30,513 nucleotides of DNA. Origin: Ministeria vibrans ATCC 50519 (Eukaryota; Opisthokonta; Filasterea). Under the pieces are notes generated by a model that saw only the letters and a list, made by a program, of their open reading frames with translations, was not told the origin of the DNA and made no database searches. Shown in pieces: positions 21,507-30,513 of this stretch (within the stretch, counting starts at the first letter, position 1; each line of letters starts with the position of its first letter). Location of the stretch: assembly GCA_943704425.1 (NCBI GenBank), contig CALSCP010000233.1, positions 1-30,513 of the forward strand, written 5' to 3'. The position numbers and the translations under genes were made by a program.

Positions 21507-22226
21507 TCAGTTTCGGCCTGTGGAGCCGTATCCACCTGCGCCGCGTTCTGTTTCGTCGAGTGACTGTGCAAAAGGAGTGTCAGTGGATATGAGTTGCTGG
21601 CGGTCTTCTTACTTCAACTTCCGTGACGTCTGGGGTGACAATACGCTCCAGAATCAATTGTGCCACTCGATCGCCTACTTTAACTGAGAAGAGAGCAGAA
21701 TTGATACATGAACAACGTTAATCTCATGTCGTGCGGGGCACACGCATCTTTCGTTTTTGGCGACTGCATTGTTACTTTCAAAAGGTACGTCGGAAAAGTT
21801 GTAGAGAACAACACCAACGTTGCCGCGGTAATCGGCGTCGATAACACCAGCGCCTACATCGACGTGGTGCTTCCATGCGAGACTCGACCGAGGCGCTGTG
21901 TAGACAGGTACAAGGAATGAGTAGGGCGCGCACAACAGTGCAGTCTTACCCACCCGCCCATACGTTCCCTCGGGCACCGCAATGGCCAAGTCAGTCTTGG
22001 CAATGGCCTTCCCATGAGGTGCAATTGTCAGTTCCTGTGCGCTACGTACACAATGAATCATACGCAACATGAGTACGTCGTGAGCTGTTTTTTAAGTCGT
22101 GCATTTCTCACAGCACGGCATCACCTACCTGTACAAGTCGTAGCCGGCCGCAAGAGGCGAGCCGCGCGTGGGAATGCGAGCATGTTCGCTCAACTTGGAA
22201 ACGCGAAAGGAGGAGGCGGAAAGCAT
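21507..22226 (-). CDS. DUT: dUTP pyrophosphatase (dUTPase, trimeric type)
   Basis: Five exons: 22226-22129, 22041-21950, 21895-21776, 21683-21613 and 21563-21507. They join in phase to 145 residues, normal for the trimeric family. All five dUTPase motifs are present: motif 1 [15 protein letters not shown], motif 2 PRSSLAW, motif 3 [17 protein letters not shown] (with the catalytic Asp and the uracil-pocket hairpin), motif 4 GDRVAQLIL, and motif 5 [10 protein letters not shown] in the tiny last exon. The enzyme hydrolyses dUTP to dUMP and pyrophosphate, keeping uracil out of DNA and supplying dUMP for dTMP synthesis. Each splice falls where the conserved sequence requires it (for example GRV joined to APRSS). 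The start ATG sits directly after CTGCGCAG, so a 5' UTR intron or an upstream coding exon is possible. No clear mitochondrial presequence is seen. Confidence 0.97.
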
Positions 22227-22714
22227 CTGCGCAGAGACGACGGGAGAGTCGCAGGGGAGGGCCGGTCACGCGTGGCGAGGATGTCTTTTCGTGTGTGCCA
22301 CCACATACCTGTAGTTGTTTTTTGTTCTAGGCGAGAGGAGAGAAGAGCGGTGAGCGATCCGAGAGAATTTCGCGCGCAAATTGAAAAGTGAAAGAATTTA
22401 AATGGACTCAAATACGTCACGTACGGAATCTTCCTGGTGTGCTGTCGAGACGGGTGATAGAGATCGTTTGACTGGTCCAGCTGATGACATTCAGAGGGGA
22501 TACAGGAATAAATTGAAAATTTGTATATTAGTTTTTGTGTTCACACACACAGTTTTGACGAATAAAAACAATACGAGGAGTAAACAATGAACAATCAAAC
22601 ATCTTAGTGATCTTACTTCCTTGTATTGATTTTAATCTTCTTGTCGCTGTCTGCGACCCCCTTTTAGTGACGATCGAGACCTCGGCAGTTTGACTGTAGA
22701 CAGGGACGCAGAGT
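22227..22714. other. Intergenic region between divergent dUTPase and PEX11 genes
   Basis: This 488-bp region holds two promoters. It contains a GC-rich half next to dUTPase (with CGCGCGCAAATT near 22370) and an AT-rich half next to PEX11. A minus-strand CTGCGCAG acceptor-like site abuts the dUTPase start. No convincing coding exon, RNA gene or repeat was found. Confidence 0.5.
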
Positions 22715-23484
22715 ATGGAGGCGGCGCAGTATGTCATCCAATTCTGGTCGCGAACGCGCGGACGCGACAAGATGAACCGGCTGCTGCAGTACTCCGTGGG
22801 ACTGCACTCATCCCGCCTGGAACGCTCTGGCGAAACACTGCTAGCCCAGGAATGGATGCAGATCTCCAAGCAAGTGTCGCTGGGCCGAAAACGTACACCC
22901 TCCTCACACCCGTCTCTCTCGCTCACTCACGCCCCCCACCGCCCCCTCTCCTGCTCTCCCGTGTAGTGTTCCGGACATTCCGCAGCCTGGAGTTCCTTGT
23001 GGAGCTGCGCAAGGCGATGCGCGACCGGGATCCGGTGCGACGTCTTCTGGGCTGCTCGCGCCACATTGGCTATGCGGTGTTCTTCTTCCTCGACATGCTC
23101 GTCTGGTCTGCACGCGTGGGATTGACGCGGGGCCGGGTCGACGACAAGCGCTGGTCGCGCATTCAGATGCGCTTCTGGGTTGTGACTTGTCTTGTTGACG
23201 CCGCCCTGTCCCTCTACAAACTGATCCAGTCGATGGAGAACGAGCGTCAGCACCACAAGACCGGTGGCGATGGCGGGCGAGTACCGACGAGCTCGTACAA
23301 GCGCGAACAGCAGCATCATGCGGTGAACGTGGTGCGCGTCTGCTGCGACGCCATAGTGGCCCTGTCGCGCACCGCCTGGCTTCCCAGCGACCCTTCCCCA
23401 CTCCTCGTCTACAGCTCCGGCGTTTTCTCATCGCTCATCGGCTGTTGGCAGGTGGCACCTTCCCTTCACCCTAAGCAGGCCTGA
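22715..23484 (+). CDS. PEX11: PEX11-like peroxisomal membrane elongation/division protein
   Basis: Two exons, 22715-22892 and 22967-23484, with a 74-bp intron (donor GTACAC, acceptor GTGTAG), give 231 residues, close to the usual 230-260. The N-terminal half has the PEX11 pattern: a helical start with RDKMNRLLQYSVGL, then VSLGRKLFRTFRSLEFL formed across the splice, which is the most conserved amphipathic region of the family. A hydrophobic helix (HIGYAVFFFLDMLVWSARVG) follows. A hydrophilic loop carries the basic KRWSRIQMR, and the C-terminus ends with a hydrophobic segment LLVYSSGVFSSLIGCWQV. PEX11 proteins bend the peroxisomal membrane and drive its elongation before fission. The alpha/beta/gamma subtype cannot be decided. 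It is co-oriented with the SIN1 gene, 499 bp upstream of it. Confidence 0.9.
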
Positions 23485-23983
23485 AATAGTGGAGGGGTTC
23501 TTTTCGAGAGAGCGCAAGCGTGTATGAATTACATTGTATGTGTATGTTACTATTATTTGTTTTTTGGTGTGTCGTACCACATACGAGTATCGATACCCTA
23601 ACAGGACTCAGCACTCAGCACTCAGGGAAGAGTGAGTGGGGACTTGGGAGTGGCCGATTGGGTGCAGAGCGGCTCGTGTGGTCACTTCGGGAGTGGATCA
23701 TTTTCATATAATTAGTTCATCAATAATTTGCAATGTGTCATAAGAAGTTTGCAATGCAAAATAATGCAAAAATTGCAAATGTTTGCAAAACTTTGCAATG
23801 AAATATGAATATCTTATTATTGTTCCTGTTGTGAACTGCTGCGTCTGTGGAGTAAAGACCCTTGCAGCGAAGATCAGCTCCCTCTGACGGCACATATTAG
23901 TCTCTTCTTCTGACACGACAGAAAAACAAAAAAAAGGAAAAAGGAAAAGCGAAAGAGAGAGAAGAGAGCGAGAAAACGTTACC
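23485..23983. other. Intergenic region between PEX11 and SIN1
   Basis: This 499-bp region holds the PEX11 3' UTR and the SIN1 promoter. It has a GTATCGATAC palindrome near 23587-23596, a short repeated CAGCACT near 23606-23620, and a cluster of TTGCAA motifs (listed separately). A purine-rich A/G stretch (about 23920-23975) lies just before the SIN1 start. No gene is visible. Confidence 0.5.
23727..23800. promoter_or_regulatory. Cluster of TTGCAA palindromes upstream of SIN1
   Basis: Within 74 bp there are three exact TTTGCAATG copies (23727-23735, 23748-23756, 23792-23800) plus two further TTGCAA cores (23773-23778, 23783-23788). The core is palindromic and resembles C/EBP-family bZIP half-sites. 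It lies about 185-260 bp before the SIN1 ATG. Binding is inferred only; AT-rich simple-sequence origin is the alternative. Confidence 0.4.
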
Positions 23984-26900
23984 ATGGCGTTTATGGACGA
24001 TCCCGCGAGCGTCTTACGCCACCTGCACTACTCGTGGACGACGAGCGACGACTCGGGCATGAGCAGCCTTGTGCTCCAGCGCGGAGAGGCGCCTCTTTTC
24101 AGACGAACTTTGTCGACGTTTGGCCTTCAAATGGTTCCTGGCACCGACACAACGACGGTGGGTGCGTCGTCTATCAGCCGTGGTGCAGCGGGTGCGTCCG
24201 TGGGCGCCGGCGGGGCGGCCCATGCGTCGCTGGGCAGCTTGGCGGCGAACTCGTCACCGCACCGCTTTGAGAGTGCTCTCCCGTCGGCCGCCAGTCCCGA
24301 TTCGACGAGCGGAAGCCTGGCACGCTCCTGCGACATCCAGATGAGTCCGCGCGGCGACCATCGTGGGCGCCATCGACGCCGCAGCGAAGATGTCACGAAC
24401 ATGAATCGAGGGGGTGCACTTGGGGCGAACGCGCCGAAGAAGGGCGGCGGTGCAGACGAGTCGAGCGAGGCGGGTGGTCGCAAGAGCATGCGCGTTGTAC
24501 AGTTTAGTGATCAACAGACCGCTATCCAGACGGTGAATTTGGCCAAAAAGGGCGGCGACGGCAGCACTGGCGGCGACGGCGGGAAGTCGTCAGACGGCGA
24601 CAAACGCAAGGCATACGGGACACGGTCGCGCGGCTACTCAGATGATCGGCTGGCGCGTCAACGTACGCGTGTCAACTCGAACGAACGCCTACTAGAGACC
24701 AGAGGTGGGCAGGGACCGCGAGCACGAGGCTACTCGGACGATCGCATGATCCGAAATTTGGGCGACGAAGGACTCGGCGAGCTCAAGGACAGCAGCAGTG
24801 CCCAGAAGCGTGCGTCAGATGCCGCCGCTGTGGCGGCTGCTGGTGCCTCCCAATGGACCAAAACGCATTCCTCAACCCCCGCTATTTCTGCTGCTACCAC
24901 CACCACCACTACTACTACTGCTGCTGCTACTGCCAGCGGTGAGGATACTCTTGTTGGTGGTGAGGAAGGTTCGGATGGAGACGACTGGTCCAGCACGAGC
25001 ACGCCGACTGCACTCTCCGACACGCTCGATGAGGAGGTCAACAGCTCCATCTTTCAGAAGCGGCAAGTGGACACGGAGCCGACGAAGCGCATATCGAAAC
25101 TGTCGCTGTTGATGAAAGCGGCGGAAAATGTTGTGCAGAATCCGTTCACAATGTACTCACGACATCGCGACCCGGCAAGCGGCAACAGTTCCGGCGGCAG
25201 TAGCGGCGCAGGGCCACGTGGAGGCGGTGCAGGTGGCGGTGGCAGAGGCGCAGGCGGCATTGACGAGGCAAGAGGGATGGGAATGCGACGTCGTGTGCCG
25301 GCGGGTCCACCGCAGCGCGACACCAATGGCGAAGTGCGCATTCTTTTTCCGTTTGCCATTGGTGAGCGGTCTCAGGCGCCTTTGTATGTTCGTGCGACGC
25401 CCGGTGCAACAGTCGAACAGGTCATTGGACTCATTATGTACCTGTACACGGCAGAGGAGCGCACCCCGTCCATCGCGGGCATGACAGTCGATCGGTTCAG
25501 TTTGCGTCTGGTCGAGGACGACGGCGAGCCCGACGAGGACTTTCCGGCTCTCGAGCGTGGCCAGCCCTTCCAGAAGTTTCGCTTTCCCGAGCTTGCCCTA
25601 TGCGACAATGGAGCGGGGTCGGAGGCGCACGCAGACGGTGTTGACACCGAGGACGTTGGGGGCACTTCAGTGCGCTCCACTGCCCCGTCCACTCTCTCCG
25701 GCCGCGACCCTGCAAAGGTTGTTGTCCGTGTCCATCTTCCTAATGAGGTAAACATTCGTTTGCATTTGTTGTCTGTCATTGACAGCCTTTTTTGTGTTGC
25801 AGGGAACATCGACACACTTTGTCAACAACATGGACACGCCGCTGTCGGAAATTGTGATGCACGTGGTGAAGAAGCGCATGTTGGTCCCGGAGCAGGTACC
25901 AACGTTTTCAAATTCTTCTCGTCAAGTTTTTTTTTTTTTTTTTTTTGTCTTTCTCTCTCTTTGTGTTTCATTGTATCTCTTTCCATATTGCTTTGTTACA
26001 CTCTTGGTTCATATTGCTTCTCTTTCTAAATATATGCTCTCTACTCTCTCTTCTAGCACGCACTGGAACTGCCCAAGGCCCCGGGTGTCGAGCTGGACTT
26101 GCGACGTACTCTAAACGATGTCAAGTCGGTTGAGTTCAATCTCATCCACAAGCACAGTACGCCCGAATTTTATTCTGTTCTCTAAGCCTTACATGATTTT
26201 GATACTTTCTCCAGGCAAACGGCGTGACATTGAGTACGAGGAGGAAGACTCGAACATTGACTTTGCAGAGAATGTGGCGGGTGCGCTGCAATTGCACCAG
26301 CTCAAGGTACGAGCGCTGCTTAAGCGTGTTAAAGACGTGGCATCGTGAATGTCTTACTTTGGGGTTTTTGTCATGGTGTTTCGTGTTTGTGCTTTCTGTA
26401 TGGCCTGACCCTGTGTTTTAGAATTTCAAAGTGTTTGTACGGCACAAGTTCACGCAGGACGAGGAGGTGATTATGGGTATTGACAGTGTGAGAATTAGCT
26501 TTGTGTCGACAGGCTCGTCGCGAAGAGCAAACCAGGTGAGTTTTGTGTGTGTGTGTGTTTTATTATTTTTATTTTTTTATTTTTGCGGCGTTGTTGTTGT
26601 TGTTGTGTGTGTGTGACCTTGTGGGGTTGCGTATAATATATGGCTGCCCGTGTCGTGCCTCTCCTGATGCACTCGATGCTGTTTAGACCATCATGATGGA
26701 GGATGTCGTGTCGTGTACCCTCTCGGGTCCCAAAGCCCCCAATTTGTTCCGACTTGCCTACTTCAGCACCGATGTCGTTAAGCACCTTGACTTTGCCGCC
26801 AAGTCTCCCGAAGACGCCCGTACGACAAGAAACACCCGTGCAGTTGATCAGAATGGCCATTAATATTATGCACACTCTCTACGTCCCTTAGGTGAGATTG

Positions 26901-26989
26901 AGGCGAAGATCCAAACCATTACGTTTTCGATGCCTTCGGCGCGACGCGACGCATGGCGCAATCGCAAGGACAAGTCCAAGAAGAAGTAG
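23984..26989 (+). CDS. MAPKAP1: SIN1 / MAPKAP1, TORC2 subunit
   Basis: Seven exons: 23984-25747, 25803-25895, 26057-26156, 26215-26306, 26422-26535, 26687-26819 and 26892-26989. They join in phase to 797 residues (human SIN1 has 522). The N-terminus MAFMDDPASVLRHLHYSWTT resembles that of human SIN1. A long Gly/Ser/Ala-rich insert (about 45-360) accounts for the extra length. QNPFTMYSR (near 385) opens the CRIM region. The CRIM (about 445-545) holds the acidic loop VEDDGEPDEDFPALE, the surface recruiting AGC-kinase substrates. A Raf-like Ras-binding domain (about 578-665) and a C-terminal PH domain (about 684-785) follow. SIN1 links substrates such as Akt, PKC and SGK to mTORC2 at membranes. 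Two RxRGYS motifs (residues 214 and 246) look like AGC-kinase sites. The 3' end converges on BOP1. Confidence 0.95.
25927..25946. repeat. Poly(T) run in a SIN1 intron
   Basis: About twenty T residues lie in SIN1 intron 2 (25896-26056), followed by a pyrimidine-rich stretch reaching the acceptor TCTTCTAG. Confidence 0.9.
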
Positions 26990-27035
26990 TTTGCGTGTTA
27001 TTATAATAATTATTAGTAAAGATGGAACCATCATT

Positions 27036-27036
<1 letters not shown>

Positions 27037-27089
<53 letters not shown>
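27037..27089. repeat. 53-bp poly(T) run between convergent SIN1 and BOP1 genes
   Basis: An uninterrupted T tract lies in the 224-bp spacer between the SIN1 stop (26989) and the BOP1 stop (27214). On the minus strand it is poly(A), about 125 bp beyond the BOP1 stop. It could be a homopolymer expansion or the relic of a retroposed poly(A) tail, but no adjoining element or target-site duplication was seen. Confidence 0.95.
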
Positions 27090-27209
27090 CTTGTTTGTGT
27101 CTCCCCATATTTTGTTGGTTTTGCCCTGATGATAACTTGTTTTACTATTCTTTTCAGAAATGAATCGAGGAAGAGAAAGGATAGTAGCAGCTATAGGTGA
27201 TGGTTTACG

Positions 27210-27215
27210 TTTATT
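27210..27215 (-). terminator. AATAAA polyadenylation signal overlapping the BOP1 stop codon
   Basis: The end of the BOP1 frame reads GTGTAATAAACG, so the hexamer AATAAA shares two bases with the TAA stop. If used, the 3' UTR would be only about 10-30 nt. Confidence 0.5.
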
Positions 27216-29470
27216 ACACAAAGAGTCGGAGTGTGGCATCTGCGCCGGCACTGATGAGCCAGGGCTGCTGCGGATGGAAGGCAATGTCAAGGACGCCCAG
27301 CTTGCTGACGACCTCGTGGCCGCGCAGCATCTTGAGCGGCACAATCAGCGGATTCTGCAGAAGAGAGGTTAAGAGGGCGTAGGCTGTTGTGTGTACAAAG
27401 GGGTACCTTGAGCAGGTCCGAGTAAACCTTGCCGTGCAGGACGTGGATGGTACCGTCGTCGCTGCAGCTGGCACAGAGGGGATAACGCGGATGGAAGCGC
27501 ACCGAGCGCACTGCGTAGTCGTGGTAGCTACACCAAAACAGAATAGAGAAAAGTGTTATTGTGGTCCTCATCAATGTCACAAAGGGAGTACCGTAGGGTC
27601 TTGTAAGGGGTCGTGCTAAGCTCGGTGTCGAACCAGCAGAGGCGCTTGTCGTAGCTGCCAATGATGACGTTGTCGCCGCCAGGATGGATGGCAAGCGAGC
27701 TGACCCACTTGACGCCCGCCACCAATTTCTTCTCCAAGTGCTGCTTCTGCAGGTTGTAGATACGCACAGACTGTTGTGTCTACAAAAAAACAAAACAAAA
27801 CAAAATGAAAACAAAATCATTATTACAACCAATTCGATGGTTGCTTACAGCGACGTAGAGATGAGGCAAGGAGGGATGGAAAGCAACGGCCTGAACCAGT
27901 CCAATGTTCTTGCGGAAGGGAGCTTGGGAGCGACGGCGGGAGAGCTGATGGACAAGGACAGAGCGGGAAAGGCCCTTGGGATGGACCGTCGCAAAGTAGT
28001 CGCCTTTGTGATGCCAGACAAACTGCTTGGCGACATGTTGAAGCTGAACGACGAGACGCACGCCGTCGTTGTGTTCCGCGTCACTCGCACGGCACCAGCG
28101 CGAACCCTTGACGGCGCGCTCAGAGACGTTGGCCGTCTTGCCCACTCGCCCAATCTTGTTGGCTTCATCGTCGTTGTCGTTGTCGTCGTCATCGCCGGCG
28201 TGGTCGCCTGCGTCGGCACTGGCCTCGGCGGCTGCGGCCAGGGCAGCAGCTGCTTCGGTGGAGAGAGGCGCAGCGGCACGAGCACCGCCACCGTCAAGGA
28301 GGAATTTGTCGGCGGCAGCAACAGCGGTGGGACCGCCAACGCGGGCGTTGATAAGAACGACGCGGGCAGTGCCGATACGGCCCACGACGGCGGCGACAAT
28401 GGGGACAGCGGCCAGCGGTGACCACGACACGCAGTGAACCGTGTCACCCAGACGCACGATACGCACACAGCGACCGGTGGCAATCTCCCAGATGCGCAGG
28501 GTGGCGTCGTCGCTGCCGGACGCAACCCACTGGCCCGACGGCGAGATGGAGATGGAACGGACGAAGGCCGTGTGGCCCGTGAAGCAAAGAGCCTCGCGCG
28601 AAGGGAATGGGCGCAGATCGGTTGCCTTGGGCAAGGTGGGAAGCAGCAAGTTGGGGTCGATGCGCTTGCGCCGGCGTTTGATGGTGCGTGGACAAAGGTA
28701 GAGATCAAGGCAGCGGTCGAAGCGTTCGCGCCAGAGCGGCCGGAATGCGGGCACCGAGCGAAGGTTCTTGTAGGCTGTGGGAATGAGGTTGCGGGAACGC
28801 TCATCGGGGTCGGTTTCTTCCCAGCGCTTGCGCTCTTCGGCGGACGGAAGATACTCGGGAGGTGGGTTGTAGCTTTCGTCGTGGCCCGGCAAACGCATCT
28901 TGGGCGCAGGCATGTAGGCAATGCCACGTCCCGCTCGCTCGTTGGTGTCCTCCCACATGAGATAGTGTTCGGGCTTCTCCTGCATGGCCGCGGGTGGGCG
29001 AATGAGACCCGCCTTGATAGCACGGACCATCTTGACGATGCGTTTGGCCTCCCATTTGGACGGCACAAATCGGCGTTTGGGCTCGGGAGCCGCCGACATG
29101 GGCATGGTCGACACTTCGCCCGTGTAGTAGTCGATGGCGTCCTCGTAGGGATTGTAATCGACGTGAGCCGCATCTCCCGACTGCATGCGTCGGATCATCT
29201 CAATGTCTTTGTCGCTCAATTGAACCTCCTTGCCAGTGCGGTCGTCTTTGACCGTGCGCCAAAAGTTGGGATCGTCCATCTTGGCCAGGAAGGTATCGAG
29301 CTCGTCGCCCGTCGCCGGCTTCATGACTTTCTTGCCATCCAGATCGTAGCCAATGTGTGGCATATCGGCGTACCACTCGAGTGGCACATTGCCAATGGTG
29401 TTGCGTGGTGCTTCGTCGTCCAACGACGAGTCCGAGTCGTTTTCCTCTTCCTCATCCTCATCGTGCTTGC

Positions 29471-29501
<31 letters not shown>

Positions 29502-29879
29502 CTCCTCCGCATCGCTGCCGTCAATGTCGCTTGAGAAAAGCACCTCGTCGTCGTCAAAGTCGTTGCTCGCCTGCTCTTCGCCCACGCCGTCGTCCTCTTC
29601 GTCCTCCAGCTCGCTGTAAACGCTTTCTTCGTCCGACTCGTCGACGCTGTCGCCCGCACCACTGTCCTCTTCGTCCTCGTCCTCGTCCTCGTCCTCCTCG
29701 TCGTCGTCGTCCCGCTGTGCGTCCACAATGGTCGGCATGAGCTCGTCGTCGTTGTCGCTCTCGCTCTCGCTCACATCGCCCGCTTGTGCCTTTGCGACCG
29801 CCGTCGGCACACGCGATGACACTCGGGTACTTCGCCTCGAAGGTGTTGCGGCCTCGGCCGCTCCTCGTGCTCGCTTCAT
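27214..29879 (-). CDS. BOP1: BOP1 / Erb1 ribosome biogenesis protein
   Basis: Four exons: 29879-27849, 27779-27592, 27527-27407 and 27354-27214, all in phase, giving 826 residues (yeast Erb1 807, human 746). After a basic start, residues about 35-155 are almost continuous Asp/Glu. The BOP1 N-terminal domain (about 165-425) carries [32 protein letters not shown] and [22 protein letters not shown]-terminal WD40 propeller (about 430-826) follows, with a small Asp/Asn/Ala insert near 570-605 and the closing strand [12 protein letters not shown]. With PES1 and WDR12 it forms the PeBoW complex in the nucleolus, needed for 27S/32S pre-rRNA processing and 60S assembly. The stop codon overlaps an AATAAA (27215-27210 on the minus strand). 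A telomere-repeat-like box lies 66 bp upstream of the start. Confidence 0.97.
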
Positions 29880-29944
29880 TCGCGTACACGTGAGAAAATA
29901 TTTGATTCATTTTGAGTTTTTCGAGTCGATCAGCGACCTAAACG

Positions 29945-29957
29945 AGGGTTAGGGTTT
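29945..29957. promoter_or_regulatory. Telomere-repeat-like box (AGGGTTAGGGTTT) upstream of BOP1
   Basis: Two tandem TTAGGG-type units lie 66 bp upstream of the BOP1 ATG, reading AAACCCTAACCCT on the coding strand. Telo-boxes of this form are known in promoters of ribosomal-protein and ribosome-biogenesis genes in plants and some fungi. Its use here is inference. Confidence 0.5.
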
Positions 29958-30233
29958 AAAAATGAGGAATGTTCCAAAGGGAGGACACACCGATCAAACT
30001 GTAGCGGTGACCTGTGAGGCAGGGACTGGTGTGTGCGCAGGATAGCCAGTTGCTCGTGAATACATCTCACATACATCTTGCTGATCTTTCTGTGACTCTT
30101 CACTCACTCAAACTCTCAAAGCCTTTTTTTTTGCACTTGGTAAGCATGGGACTTGGGTTTTAGCATTGTAGCGTCGTGCCTGGCGGCGGGAGCACCGCTG
30201 CTGTCGCTGCCAATACCGTTTCATGCGAAATGG

Positions 30234-30386
30234 AAAAAAAAAAAAAATCCTCGTTTTTGTGAGCATGACTCGTTAAGGGGGATAGACGCGCGCCGGACGC
30301 CCGGCGAATGGGCTTGGCGTCCCGTGCGGGCCCCTGCTGCCTCGGCTGCGTGGCTCGTGGTGCGCCAACGAGGATTCTTTTTTTTT
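30234..30386. repeat. Inverted repeat with A/T-run arms
   Basis: The left arm is an A run followed by TCCTCG (about 30234-30252). The right arm is CGAGGATTC followed by a T run (about 30369-30386). The arms pair over about 15 bp with one mismatch and enclose a loop of about 115 bp that is GC-rich. Much of the arm is homopolymer, so chance is possible. Confidence 0.45.
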
Positions 30387-30513
30387 CGTCTCCCACTTTG
30401 GCGTGTGCAGCCCTCCGGCCGCCCTTTGTGCCGACACGCCACCTCAACGCGTGCCTTGCAGTGTTGTCTCTTTGGGTTTTGGACTTACAGCCTTTTGCTG
30501 CTGTTTTTTTTTT

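Larger units (their letters stand above)
29880..30513. other. BOP1 upstream region with no identified gene
   Basis: The first 80 bp hold the BOP1 5' UTR and telo-like box. Beyond about 30100 the sequence alternates T runs with a GC-rich block (30280-30360). Short open frames on the minus strand (within 30160-30447) have low-complexity composition and no recognisable domain. No tRNA, snoRNA box pair or rRNA was recognised. Confidence 0.5.

Noticed and set aside
27684-28421. Plus-strand open frame of 245 codons opposite BOP1
   Set aside because: It runs antisense through BOP1 exons and an intron, with Val/Gly-rich composition coming from Asp/Asn/Ala codons on the other strand.
28434-29534. Plus-strand open frame of 366 codons opposite BOP1
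   Set aside because: It is an antisense shadow of the BOP1 coding exon. The opposite frame gives the conserved BOP1NT and WD40 sequence, while this one shows no domain.
29945-29957. TTAGGG units as a chromosome end
   Set aside because: Only two units occur, inside gene-rich sequence just upstream of BOP1, so a telomere is not indicated.
30160-30447. Minus-strand open frame of 95 codons at the right edge
   Set aside because: It has no recognisable domain, starts near low-complexity sequence and includes a poly-Phe stretch from an A/T run; not supported as a gene.

Overview
This is a piece of a eukaryotic nuclear genome. Protein-coding genes carry GT-AG spliceosomal introns of about 50-490 bp. 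Exons are GC-rich, while introns and intergenic DNA are AT-rich and full of microsatellites and homopolymers. No prokaryotic, plasmid, viral or CRISPR features are visible. The gene set (an usherin-like laminin/FN3 receptor, an ATF6-type membrane bZIP factor, a SIN1 with CRIM, RBD and PH regions, Y14/RBM8A) points to Holozoa. The compact spacing and low-complexity inserts suggest a unicellular relative of animals (choanoflagellate, filasterean, ichthyosporean or similar). That placement is inference; the species cannot be read from the sequence.

Layout. 1-2755 (-): tandem calponin-homology protein with two C-terminal hydrophobic segments; its 3' end lies beyond the window. 2973-14585 (+): giant usherin-like type I membrane protein of 3607 residues in three exons, divergent from the CH gene. 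14860-16902 (-): ATF6-like ER-membrane bZIP factor, interrupted by a 10-N assembly gap. 17020-19879 (-): unrecognised 886-residue protein. 20156-21368 (+): RBM8A/Y14, seven exons. 21507-22226 (-): dUTPase, five exons. 22715-23484 (+): PEX11-like protein. 23984-26989 (+): SIN1/MAPKAP1. 27214-29879 (-): BOP1/Erb1. 29880-30513: BOP1 upstream region, no convincing gene.

The genes are not one pathway. Several are core housekeeping functions: exon junction complex, dUTP removal, peroxisome division, TORC2 signalling and 60S ribosome assembly. Three membrane proteins are the most unusual content: the usherin-like receptor, the ATF6-like stress sensor and the CH-domain protein. Exon structures were assembled by hand from splice-site consensus and reading-phase continuity. 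All joins preserve frame except at the ATF6 gap.

Main points for a second look: an usherin domain order (LamG-like, laminin N-terminal, laminin EGF, 25 FN3, TM, tail) with a periodic N-glycosylation ladder and a new five-copy PVFxF tail motif; an ATF6 homologue retaining the S1P-type site and the conserved end of its lumenal domain; a doubled RxRGYS motif in SIN1; and a telomere-repeat-like promoter box upstream of BOP1.
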